Positions 1-5,960 are shown, counted from the first letter of the stretch. The stretch: DNA of 6,144 nt from Bacteroidota bacterium (GCA_006227965.1 SBFL01000141.1:1-6144), one strand, 5' to 3'. Numbers and translations: made by a program. The notes: generated from the letters alone by a model not told the origin.

Positions 1-15
1 ATAAACACACCGTAT

Positions 16-834
16 ATGGATTTATCCCGTATCCCGCAGATCAGACACACACAGGGATCCAATTTTTTCCTGCTTTCAGGCCCATGTGCCGTCGAAGGTG
101 AGGCCATGGCTCTTCGCATTGCCGAAACCATCGTCGGAATTACCGACCGGCTAAAGATACCTTATGTCTTCAAGGGGAGTTTTAAGAAAGCAAACCGGAG
201 CCGCGTGGATTCCTTCACTGGGATCGGGGATGAAAAGGCGCTGAAAATACTCCGAAAGGTATCGGAAACCTTCCAAATACCAACGGTCACCGACATCCAT
301 GAGGTTTCCGACGCGGAGATGGCCGCACAGTATGTGGATATCCTGCAGATCCCGGCCTTTCTAGTCAGGCAGACAGACCTCGTGGTGGCTGCTGCCAAAA
401 CCGGGAAAACCGTCAACCTCAAAAAAGGGCAGTTCATGAGCCCGGAGAGCATGAAACACGCCGTGGATAAGGTCCGGGATTCCGGCAATGAGCAGGTGGT
501 GATCACCGACAGGGGCACCATGTTCGGGTATCAGGACCTCATCGTTGATTTCCGCGGGATTCCGGTAATGAGGCAATTTGCTCCTGTGGTACTGGACGTT
601 ACCCATTCCCTCCAACAGCCCAACCAGGCCTCCGGAGTCACAGGGGGCCGGCCTGAACTGATCGATACAATCGCCCGTGCGGGGATCGCAGCTGGTGTGG
701 ATGGGATTTTCCTGGAAACGCACTTCGACCCGGCCTCTGCCATGAGCGATGGTGCCAACATGCTGCCGCTGGACCAGCTGGAGGGGCTGCTTTCCCGCCT
801 TGCAGCCCTGAGGGAAACTGTAATTCGATTTTGA
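16..834 (+). CDS. kdsA: 3-deoxy-8-phosphooctulonate synthase (Kdo-8-phosphate synthase), metal-dependent type
   Basis: Cytosolic enzyme that condenses phosphoenolpyruvate with arabinose 5-phosphate to give Kdo-8-phosphate, the committed step toward the Kdo of the LPS inner core. The 272 residues match the usual family length and cover the whole TIM-barrel fold. Visible family motifs are SGPCAVE (21-27), KGSFKKANRS (53-62), the DRG loop (165-167), DVTHSLQ (194-200) and the C-terminal LETH (233-236) and SDGAN (244-248). Cys24, His197, Glu234 and Asp245 match in identity and spacing the metal ligands known for the Aquifex enzyme (Cys11, His185, Glu222, Asp233). E. coli KdsA has Asn in place of the Cys, so this copy belongs to the metal-dependent class. 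The ATG at 16 gives a normal N-terminus. Only 15 bases lie upstream, so promoter and operon partners cannot be judged. It converges on the DUF1801 gene with 22 bp between the stops and no clear hairpin. Confidence 0.97.
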   Translation: MDLSRIPQIRHTQGSNFFLLSGPCAVEGEAMALRIAETIVGITDRLKIPYVFKGSFKKANRSRVDSFTGIGDEKALKILRKVSETFQIPTVTDIHEVSDAEMAAQYVDILQIPAFLVRQTDLVVAAAKTGKTVNLKKGQFMSPESMKHAVDKVRDSGNEQVVITDRGTMFGYQDLIVDFRGIPVMRQFAPVVLDVTHSLQQPNQASGVTGGRPELIDTIARAGIAAGVDGIFLETHFDPASAMSDGANMLPLDQLEGLLSRLAALRETVIRF

Positions 835-856
835 TCTTTGCTGACTTTGAAATTCC

Positions 857-1201
857 TCAGGAGTGTACTTCCATGGCTTCCATAAGTACCCCCTGTAAAA
901 CAGTGTAGTCTATTGCTTCAGGGAACTCATACCTCAGTGACCTAACCACTTTGCGCCCCCTGCCTTGCATCAGATCTGTGTGCCGGATAAATTTATTGCC
1001 ATGTACAAACCCCAGATCGACGAACTTCCCGGACTGATTTAGGTAGCAAAAGGGCTTTTCGTTTAAATAATAGAAGGGGATCCGGTATTTGTATTTCAGG
1101 GAAATGCCTGGAACCAATCCTTCAATCAGGGACTGCAATTGAAGAAGGATACTGCGAAAGGGTTCATCCTGGCCGAGTATGTATGCCTCAGCTGGGTGCA
1201 T
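857..1201 (-). CDS. DUF1801 domain protein (YdhG-like)
   Basis: Small soluble protein of 114 residues with no signal peptide or membrane segment. The order of features fits DUF1801: an N-terminal helix (HPAEAYILGQDEPFRSILLQ, about 2-21), a helix leading to a strand that presents a basic aromatic patch (KYKYRIPFYYLNEKPFCYLN, about 37-56), then FVDLGFVHGNK (61-71), and a C-terminal segment in which a basic RGRKVVRSLRY stretch (81-91) precedes the last helix. The family has a compact fold related to the frataxin/YdhG group. Its biochemical role is unsettled and I infer none. The ATG (1201-1199) directly follows the TGA of the upstream small gene (1204-1202), so the two are almost certainly co-transcribed and translationally coupled. 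No separate promoter is evident. The gene converges on kdsA. The family call rests on remembered motif similarity, not on a search. Confidence 0.8.
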   Translation of the reverse strand: MHPAEAYILGQDEPFRSILLQLQSLIEGLVPGISLKYKYRIPFYYLNEKPFCYLNQSGKFVDLGFVHGNKFIRHTDLMQGRGRKVVRSLRYEFPEAIDYTVLQGVLMEAMEVHS

Positions 1202-1465
1202 TCAGCAACAACTGGTTCCAATTTCATCCTGAAATCCTACCCTCAGGAGTTTGGCGTATTCCTCCGGGGTCTTTTCTGAAATGCGGATTTCCCTTCTCAC
1301 TATGTCCAGGTCAAAATGAAAACAGGAAAAATCATCGCAGGAATCAATACCCAGGGTGTCCATGATGAACCGCGTGATACGGGGCCGGAGTTGATATTCC
1401 AGTTCAATCAGTTCCTTTTGATCAACCCGATCCTGATTCCCGTCAAAAATCCAGTGAAAATGCAC
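1202..1465 (-). CDS. hypothetical small protein, first gene of a two-gene unit with DUF1801
   Basis: I do not recognise this 87-residue protein. It is soluble and without a signal peptide. It is acidic in its first half, with a helix-prone segment (about 15-35, QKELIELEYQLRPR), and a charged second half (RREIRISEKTPEEYAKLLRVG). It has four cysteines: Cys43 and Cys48 around an acidic CDDFSC stretch, and a terminal Cys-Cys pair. The frame has no ATG in its first 34 codons. An in-frame TAA lies three codons before the GTG at 1465-1463, so GTG is the best start; TTG is not available. The start is therefore less secure than most. Support for its being real comes from its exact stop/start junction with the DUF1801 gene and from a frame that is open nearly throughout. 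Two plus-strand frames over the same bases are shorter and lack any protein-like pattern. The upstream spacer has no strong promoter match on this strand. Confidence 0.55.
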   Translation of the reverse strand: MHFHWIFDGNQDRVDQKELIELEYQLRPRITRFIMDTLGIDSCDDFSCFHFDLDIVRREIRISEKTPEEYAKLLRVGFQDEIGTSCC

Positions 1466-1612
1466 GTCGCTTTAAGTGAATTGAGTTTTTCAATATACTA
1501 ATTTTCAGTTTGCGCCGAACCACCCCTATATTTATTTTAACGACAACGGCCCAATACCCCGTTGGCTTGCCTGATTGGAAATGGCGAAACTTTTTATTAC
1601 GCCTGGTTTTTA

Positions 1613-1641
1613 TTGTTTTTTTCATCAGTATGGTATCTTTA
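1613..1641 (+). promoter_or_regulatory. candidate Bacteroidota promoter for the PHP phosphodiesterase gene
   Basis: TTG at 1613-1615 is followed after 18 bp by TATCTTTA at 1634-1641. This differs from the Bacteroidota consensus TAnnTTTG at its last base only. The predicted transcription start near 1648 would leave a leader of about 16 nt before the ATG at 1664. The surrounding T-rich stretch (1580-1625) is lower in GC than the flanking genes, as expected for a promoter. There is one mismatch and no experimental support. Confidence 0.4.
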
Positions 1642-1663
1642 GGAATCCAAAAACCTGTTCAGG

Positions 1664-2791
1664 ATGCGCCCTCAAACAATACTTCTGGCCTTTCTCTGCC
1701 TACTGCTGCTGCCGGCTGCCAGCCTTTCCCAGGCACACACCCACAAATCAGTAACACCGGTTTCCCTCCCGGATATTCCCGGCTATCTCAGCCTGACCAC
1801 GGACCTCCACCAGCATACCGTTTTTTCAGATGGGAGTGTATGGCCGGATATCCGCGTAATGGAGGCGCTGAGGGAAGGTTTGGATGCCATTTCCCTTACG
1901 GAACACCTGGAGTACCAGCCCCACGCCTCGGATATTCCACATCCGGACCGAAACCGTTCTTATGAAATCGCGATGCAGGAAGCAAAGGACCATGACCTTA
2001 TCATCATCCACGGTTCAGAAATTACCCGCAGTGCCCCTGTGGGACACAGCAATGCTGTCTTTATTCGTGATGCCAATGCCCTGCTGGACGACGATCCGGA
2101 GGTCCCTTTCAGGGAAGCTGCAAGTCAGGGGGCCTTCATCTTCTGGAACCACCCGGCCTGGTACGCCCAAAGGCCGCAGGGGAATCCTGTCCTGAGCGAT
2201 TTTCAGAAAGAGCGCATCCGCAGAGGCGAATTGCACGGAATCGAAGTCATCAATACGACTGATTATTCTGAAGAGGCCCTCGACATTGCCCTGGAAGAAG
2301 GGCTCACCATCATCGGGACCAGTGACATCCACGGGCTGATTGACTGGGATTTTACCGAAAAGGGAAACCACAGGCCCATCACGGTGGTTTTTGCAAAAGA
2401 GCGCACCGCAGAAAGCCTCAAAGAAGCCCTGATGGCCGGCCGAACCGTCGCCGTTTACAACGGCCTGTGGGTTGGGAGGGCTAATTGGCTGGTGCCCCTG
2501 CTGAAGGTAAGTCTCAAAGTGTCGGAAGCCGCTTACATTCCCGGGACAAAGATCCTCAAAGTAGTTTTGGAAAATCAGACCAGTTCGGACCTGCTGTTCG
2601 AAAATGTGATGCCTTATACCTTTTACAGCAGTTCCCCGGTATTTGAAATACCGGCAGGGGGCACCTATACCCTTCAGGTCAAAACCCTTGAAGTCAGCAA
2701 CTCCATAAAACTTGCGCTTAAGGCGCTGGGGGCTTTTTCCGCCCCGAAACAGCATCCGATTGTCACCTGGGAAATCGAGGTGGTAAATTAA
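1664..2791 (+). CDS. exported PHP-superfamily phosphodiesterase (Sb-PDE-like)
   Basis: Protein of 375 residues with a clear Sec signal peptide: Arg2, a hydrophobic core at 6-19 and a likely signal peptidase I cut near SLSQA (20-24). It should act in the periplasm or outside the cell. The mature part begins with a PHP metal-binding domain. The expected ligands are all visible: His49-x-His51 in DLHQHT, Asp56, Glu80/His81 in SLTEHLEY, Glu119 in GSEIT, His128, His163 in WNHPAW, and Asp221/His223 in GTSDIHG. This set supports a polynuclear-metal phosphoesterase. The nearest named group I recall is Sb-PDE from Sphingobium, which hydrolyses organophosphate diesters; the natural substrate here is unknown. 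Residues about 285-375 form a separate, strand-rich C-terminal domain. An in-frame TAG at 1640-1642 and the signal peptide fix the ATG at 1664. The gene appears to be a single transcription unit. Its TAA overlaps the stop of the convergent oxidoreductase gene by 4 bp. Confidence 0.88.
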   Translation: MRPQTILLAFLCLLLLPAASLSQAHTHKSVTPVSLPDIPGYLSLTTDLHQHTVFSDGSVWPDIRVMEALREGLDAISLTEHLEYQPHASDIPHPDRNRSYEIAMQEAKDHDLIIIHGSEITRSAPVGHSNAVFIRDANALLDDDPEVPFREAASQGAFIFWNHPAWYAQRPQGNPVLSDFQKERIRRGELHGIEVINTTDYSEEALDIALEEGLTIIGTSDIHGLIDWDFTEKGNHRPITVVFAKERTAESLKEALMAGRTVAVYNGLWVGRANWLVPLLKVSLKVSEAAYIPGTKILKVVLENQTSSDLLFENVMPYTFYSSSPVFEIPAGGTYTLQVKTLEVSNSIKLALKALGAFSAPKQHPIVTWEIEVVN

Positions 2792-3993
2792 TCCCTGCCG
2801 TCTACATAGTCCTGCAGGTATGCATACCGGGAGGTCAGCGCACCGTTGCGGGTCATCCGGGCCCGCTCGAGAATGCCTTCCGAATCCCCGTCAAAAAAGG
2901 CCGGTATTACAAATTTGGCAAAGGCTGCCCCAAAGCCCTCACTGGCATCCCTGGGAAGTTCAGCCGGCAGGTTATCCACAGCCATAACGGCAATCGCCCC
3001 CCGGTTTCTGAAGTCTGTTTCTGACTGGGTTACCGGATCGTATCCGTAAACCGGATCAGCAATGGTGGAAGCTCTTAGGGTGGGGGCCACAGGTCCGTCG
3101 ATATCACAACTGATATCCGCAATAACGCGGATTCGGAAGTCAGGATGATACACATCTTCACGGGTAATAAGATAGGGGGCCCCGTCCCCATAAAAATGAC
3201 CTGCAATAAAGAATTCTGTCACCCTGGAAAAACGGAAAAAGTTGGATTTGTAATGCTCGGGGTGGGCTATAAAATCTTCTTTACTGCCCCGAATTCCATC
3301 CTTCCTTTTGTTGTAGAAGGAGGCATCGATCTGGCAGTATACCGGTTCATCAAAATCCATTTCCAGATAATCGTTAACCGCCACTTTGCGAAGACCCATT
3401 CCGTCGAGCATCTCCCGTGCCCCGCTTCCCACGCGGCCCCGACCAGTCAGCAGGATTTTAACAGGGGGCATCTCTATTTGCCTCAGTTCGCGGATCAGGG
3501 CTGCCTGATCCGGCAGGGATTCCGCCTTGGGCAATTCAAAGATCCCATGCTTGAGCCCAAAGGCCCGAAATCCATTGTAGGCACCCACAATGCCGGCATA
3601 TCTCCCAAAGGCAACCAGGCGCCGGCCCTTCGGAGTGGTCAGGACCTCATGGTCGTAGAGTTCAATATTCTTCCGTAAAATGGCCCTGAGCAGTTCCCGG
3701 TTGTAGGGCTGCTTTTTGATGGTATGGGAAAAAAAGAAATACTTTTTACCGGGGATCAGGGCTTCAATGGGAACTTCCTTTACACCCAGCAATACATCGC
3801 AATCCTGTACATTCGGAACCACCGGGATTCCTGCGTCGTGATACTCCTCGTCCGAAAAGGCCCTTACAGGGGAGGATTCTGCCCTGATTTCAGCTTGTGG
3901 AAAGTTGTTCAGGACTTTTTGGCAGGCTGTTGGGGGCAGGACCACCCGGTGGTCCGGGGGGTTTTTTCGTTCCCTGATCAATCCGAATATCAT
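2788..3993 (-). CDS. saccharopine dehydrogenase-like NAD(P)-dependent oxidoreductase (alanine dehydrogenase/PNT N-domain family)
   Basis: Cytosolic 401-residue protein. The N-terminal substrate domain (about 1-135) opens with FGLIRERKNPPDHRVVLPP and carries LLGVKEVP (Lys72) and FFFSHTIKKQ (His90). In yeast saccharopine dehydrogenase Lys1 the equivalent Lys and His act in catalysis. LYDHEVLT and GRRLVAFGRYAG follow, as in Lys1. The dinucleotide-binding domain has a Rossmann loop GRGRVGSGA (184-192, GxGxxG). Near the C-terminus come ADISCDIDGPVAPT (292-305) and VDNLPAELPRDAS (339-351), also typical. The fold and the reaction type (NAD-linked oxidative deamination or the reverse) are well supported. 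The exact substrate is not: no lysine-pathway partner gene is present here, so lysine metabolism is inference. The frame stays open to an ATG at 4245, but those 84 extra codons lie antisense to ssrA and resemble no domain. The ATG at 3993 matches the family N-terminus and sits just downstream of a candidate promoter. Confidence 0.87.
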   Translation of the reverse strand: MIFGLIRERKNPPDHRVVLPPTACQKVLNNFPQAEIRAESSPVRAFSDEEYHDAGIPVVPNVQDCDVLLGVKEVPIEALIPGKKYFFFSHTIKKQPYNRELLRAILRKNIELYDHEVLTTPKGRRLVAFGRYAGIVGAYNGFRAFGLKHGIFELPKAESLPDQAALIRELRQIEMPPVKILLTGRGRVGSGAREMLDGMGLRKVAVNDYLEMDFDEPVYCQIDASFYNKRKDGIRGSKEDFIAHPEHYKSNFFRFSRVTEFFIAGHFYGDGAPYLITREDVYHPDFRIRVIADISCDIDGPVAPTLRASTIADPVYGYDPVTQSETDFRNRGAIAVMAVDNLPAELPRDASEGFGAAFAKFVIPAFFDGDSEGILERARMTRNGALTSRYAYLQDYVDGRD

Positions 3994-4018
3994 GCGTGGT
4001 TTTGGTATGAAATTTGCG

Positions 4019-4049
4019 CTAAAATAGGTGGATTTAAGAGGGTATGCAA
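4019..4049 (-). promoter_or_regulatory. candidate promoter for the oxidoreductase gene
   Basis: Read on the minus strand, TTG (4049-4047) is followed after 20 bp by TATTTTAG (4026-4019), one base away from TAnnTTTG. Transcription would start near 4013, giving a leader of about 19 nt before the ATG at 3993. This supports that start over the far-upstream ATG at 4245, which would lie outside the transcript. Confidence 0.4.
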
Positions 4050-4074
4050 GTACTGGTGTCAGGAGGGAAAACCG

Positions 4075-4106
4075 TTGCGGAATCCCCTGAAAAAAAGGTA
4101 TCTTTG
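4075..4106 (+). promoter_or_regulatory. promoter of ssrA (Bacteroidota type)
   Basis: TTG (4075-4077), a 21-bp spacer and TATCTTTG (4099-4106) form a full match to the Bacteroidota housekeeping promoter TTG-N-TAnnTTTG. Transcription should begin near 4113. That leaves a leader of roughly 48 nt ahead of the mature tmRNA 5' end at 4161, to be removed by RNase P as is usual for tmRNA. This is the best promoter match in the window. Confidence 0.65.
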
Positions 4107-4160
4107 CAATCCGAGTGTGATCCGCCCTCGTATATAGGGCCGGAAGTTCTTTGAAAATAT

Positions 4161-4560
4161 GGGGCCGACTGGTTTTGACAGCGAGACCAGTGGCGATGTA
4201 AGCATGCCGAGCGCTGGGATACAGCTCGTAAATCTCATGACTCAACTTTTTTAAATGGCGAGTCTAACTACGCTTTAGCTGCCTAACGGACTGAATTACA
4301 GTAAGTCTTGGCCTAGTCCCGCAAGGCGGGAAAGCTAAATGTCCCCGGGTAGCCCTTGTTGACGGCGACCCTTCCGGGGGCACCATAAAAGTCAACATAG
4401 TGCCAACAGGGCTTCAATGTTGGCATAAACCTTAAGAAGCTAAGTGCGTAATGGGCGGTTTTTGGTCAGTTGCGCGCCGACAATCAAACAAAAACTAAGC
4501 ATGTAGAAAGCATGGTCATTGCTTGTTTGGACGGGAGTTCGATTCTCCCCGGCTCCACAA
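4161..4560 (+). ncRNA. ssrA: tmRNA (transfer-messenger RNA), one-piece
   Basis: About 400-nt RNA that, with SmpB, rescues stalled ribosomes and tags the unfinished protein for proteolysis. The 5' end GGGGCCG (4161-4167) pairs with CGGCTCC (4550-4556) as the acceptor stem. This includes the G3-U wobble that alanyl-tRNA synthetase recognises, and A4557 is the discriminator base. The T-arm is GGGAG / TTCGATT / CTCCC (4533-4549). The reading frame for the tag is at 4257-4286. Structured elements lie between the two ends: a CCCGC/GCGGG hairpin (4318-4330), CCCCGG (4343-4348) with CCGGGG (4374-4379), TGTTGAC (4357-4363) with GTCAACA (4391-4397), and an 8-bp stem TGCCAACA/TGTTGGCA (4401-4408 with 4418-4425). 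These fit the usual pseudoknot string. The 3' end is encoded as CAA rather than CCA, so the tail would be repaired by CCA-adding enzyme. A promoter precedes the gene and a terminator follows at once. Confidence 0.97.
4257..4286 (+). other. tmRNA tag-peptide reading frame, (A)GESNYALAA
   Basis: The resume codon GGC (4257-4259) opens nine sense codons that translate to GESNYALAA, followed by TAA (4284-4286). With the alanine carried by the tmRNA itself, the tag added to stalled proteins is AGESNYALAA. The hydrophobic ALAA end is the known recognition signal for ClpXP-type proteases, and the NYALAA ending is the pattern familiar from Bacteroidota tmRNAs. Confidence 0.93.
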
Positions 4561-4588
4561 AAAGCCACCTTCGGGTGGCTTTTTTATT
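4559..4588 (+). terminator. intrinsic terminator of ssrA, probably bidirectional
   Basis: AAGCCACC (4562-4569), loop TTCG and GGTGGCTT (4574-4581) form a perfect 8-bp stem closed by the very stable C(UUCG)G tetraloop, followed by a T-run to about 4585. It begins right at the 3' end of tmRNA. The A-run on the left (4559-4563) becomes a T-run on the other strand, so the same hairpin can also end minus-strand transcripts from the PagL-like gene, whose stop is at 4643. I see no other terminator in 4561-4642. Confidence 0.88.
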
Positions 4589-4642
4589 TCGCCATGATCT
4601 TTTTTGCCAGCGCACCAGCTCGCCTGCGATCTTAACAACGGG

Positions 4643-5743
4643 CTACAAGGAAAACCCTATGCGAGCATCCAGGAAATTCGCCACATGCCCATGTGCTTTT
4701 AAACTGATCCCGGCACTGAGGGTTTTGTTTACCCGAAAAACCAGGCCATATCGCTGGTAAACCCCGGGATGTTCCGGATTTGGATTACTGAGATACACCC
4801 CAAATTGCTGGCTGAAAAGAAACTTGCCGAGCAGAAACTCGTGACCGGCCGCAAGCCCCGCTTTCAAAGGAGTGGCATTGTCCCCCTCCTGGTCCAGCAC
4901 GTACCCCGTACCGTTGTCGTACATGAATTCACCTCCCAGGGTATAGGCGTTTAACCGGGCAAACTGCCTGCTCCATTTCACCTCAAGCCCGGGTGAGAAC
5001 ACAAAGAGGTTTTCCCGGGGTTCCTCATAGGACAAAAACAAAGTGAAATCGAGTCGTTTTTGAGGTGGGCCTTTTTTTCGCCAGTCCACCTCTGCCCGTT
5101 GTTTAAATTCAAATTCCTCCAAATAATAGGAAAAGCCCAGCCCCAGGGAGGGCCAGTTAATCCCTTTGTTGGGCTTTCGCACGCCCCCGTTGGAAAAATG
5201 ATTGTACACCAGGGTCCCGTCCAGCATCCAGCGCGGGGCAATTCGGTAGTGCACACTGCCCCCTAATTGGAGGGGAAAAGCCCAATAGGTACTGTAGCTA
5301 AGGTTATTGGGGTTATCAATGGGGTCGTAGGGGGAATTTTGATAGGAAAGCCCAAACCCCATGCGAACTGAATAATTCACCCGGCCTCTGGTGTTAAAGA
5401 AAGGCTCTATATAAAAAAGCCCTGTGATACCCTGCCCCAGCACATCCGGGTTGTCATAATCCCAGAAGGTCAGGGCCATACCAAGCTTTGGATAGCACAT
5501 ACAGGATTCCCAGGCTTTTTGGGATATCTTATGCCAGGCAAAATCCAATTCCACCCCCAGAGGATAGGAGTCCTCAATAGGCCTTAATTCCCTGCTGTGG
5601 ATTAAAACGGATCCCATATGGAATTTTGCCCCAATCATCCTGACCGATGCAGGCCCGTCTCCGGCTTGCTGGGAAAAACCACCCGTGGAGCAGGAAAAAG
5701 AGAACCCGATGAACAGAAGTAGCTTTAAGACTCGTGAAATCAT
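4643..5743 (-). CDS. PagL-like lipid A deacylase / acyloxyacyl hydrolase family outer-membrane protein
   Basis: Protein of 366 residues with a Sec signal peptide (hydrophobic 7-18, likely cut near GGFSQ, 21-25). Cys18 lies in SFSC, a poor lipobox, so a lipoprotein is less likely. The rest alternates polar and hydrophobic residues with many Gly and aromatic residues, as in an outer-membrane beta-barrel. The core resembles PagL, which removes the 3-O acyl chain of lipid A: GVELDFAW (63-70), KLGMALTFWDYDN (86-98), IEPFF (112-116), and the signature NHFSNGG (181-187) followed by PNKGIN (191-196). His182 and Ser184 match the catalytic His and Ser of PagL. The Glu expected 14 residues after the His is Asn196. 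The protein is about twice the length of classical PagL, with roughly 160 extra residues after the motif that also look strand-rich. The ATG at 5743 begins a good signal peptide. Family membership is fairly secure; deacylase activity is inference. Confidence 0.78.
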   Translation of the reverse strand: MISRVLKLLLFIGFSFSCSTGGFSQQAGDGPASVRMIGAKFHMGSVLIHSRELRPIEDSYPLGVELDFAWHKISQKAWESCMCYPKLGMALTFWDYDNPDVLGQGITGLFYIEPFFNTRGRVNYSVRMGFGLSYQNSPYDPIDNPNNLSYSTYWAFPLQLGGSVHYRIAPRWMLDGTLVYNHFSNGGVRKPNKGINWPSLGLGFSYYLEEFEFKQRAEVDWRKKGPPQKRLDFTLFLSYEEPRENLFVFSPGLEVKWSRQFARLNAYTLGGEFMYDNGTGYVLDQEGDNATPLKAGLAAGHEFLLGKFLFSQQFGVYLSNPNPEHPGVYQRYGLVFRVNKTLSAGISLKAHGHVANFLDARIGFSL

Positions 5744-5831
5744 TTGGAATCAATAGGTGCAATCCGGATAACGACCTGCAAGTTACGACCCCGATCTAAA
5801 AAATATAAATCCCCGCTCCTGCAATTCTGGT

Positions 5832-5843
5832 TTGGGATCCCAA
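5832..5843. repeat. 12-bp perfect palindrome in the divergent spacer
   Basis: TTGGGATCCCAA is a perfect palindrome. It lies between the PagL-like gene (minus) and the aminotransferase-like gene (plus). An alternative, overlapping inverted repeat is GCAATT (5821-5826) with AATTGC (5842-5847). It could be an operator for a dimeric regulator, but a 12-bp palindrome can also occur by chance. Confidence 0.3.
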
Positions 5844-5884
5844 TTGCGGACCGTAGCCAGGAACAACACTAAAAAACACCTGAA

Positions 5885-5917
5885 CTGCGTCTACTTCTGT
5901 CCCGAATCGTATTTTTG
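5885..5917 (+). promoter_or_regulatory. candidate promoter for the aminotransferase-like gene
   Basis: TATTTTTG (5910-5917) is a full match to the Bacteroidota -7 element TAnnTTTG. The upstream -33 element is weak: CTG at 5885-5887, 22 bp away. Transcription from near 5924 would give a leader of about 37 nt before the ATG at 5961. The call rests mainly on the -7 box and its position. Confidence 0.45.
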
Positions 5918-5960
5918 CCAAAAGATTCCGGGATTAACGTGGAAATCCTTAATTTATTCC

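Noticed and set aside
1510..1965. 151-codon plus-strand frame upstream of and overlapping the PHP gene
   Set aside because: It begins at a TTG and has a hydrophobic start that might suggest a membrane segment, but it overlaps the well-supported PHP gene for 300 bases in another frame, and its Pro/Gly-rich tail is typical of a shadow frame.
2015..2755. 246-codon minus-strand frame inside the PHP gene
   Set aside because: It lies fully antisense to a gene with intact catalytic motifs and has no recognisable domain, signal peptide or promoter. Long antisense frames are expected in GC-rich coding DNA.
3145..3678. 177-codon plus-strand frame inside the oxidoreductase gene
   Set aside because: Antisense to the conserved Rossmann region, with no protein-like motif. 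It is a shadow.
4526..4560. Possible separate tRNA gene ending in GGCTCCA
   Set aside because: The T-arm and acceptor strand pair with the 5' end at 4161, nearly 400 bases away, as in tmRNA. There is no nearby D-arm or anticodon arm.
4470..4760. 96-codon plus-strand frame across the 3' end of tmRNA and the terminator
   Set aside because: It crosses the tRNA-like domain and the terminator hairpin and ends inside the antisense of the PagL-like gene. It is not a plausible gene.
5574..5762. Alternative frame with an upstream start over the N-terminus of the PagL-like gene
   Set aside because: It ends after 62 codons and lacks barrel features; the overlapping 366-residue frame has a signal peptide and the catalytic motif.
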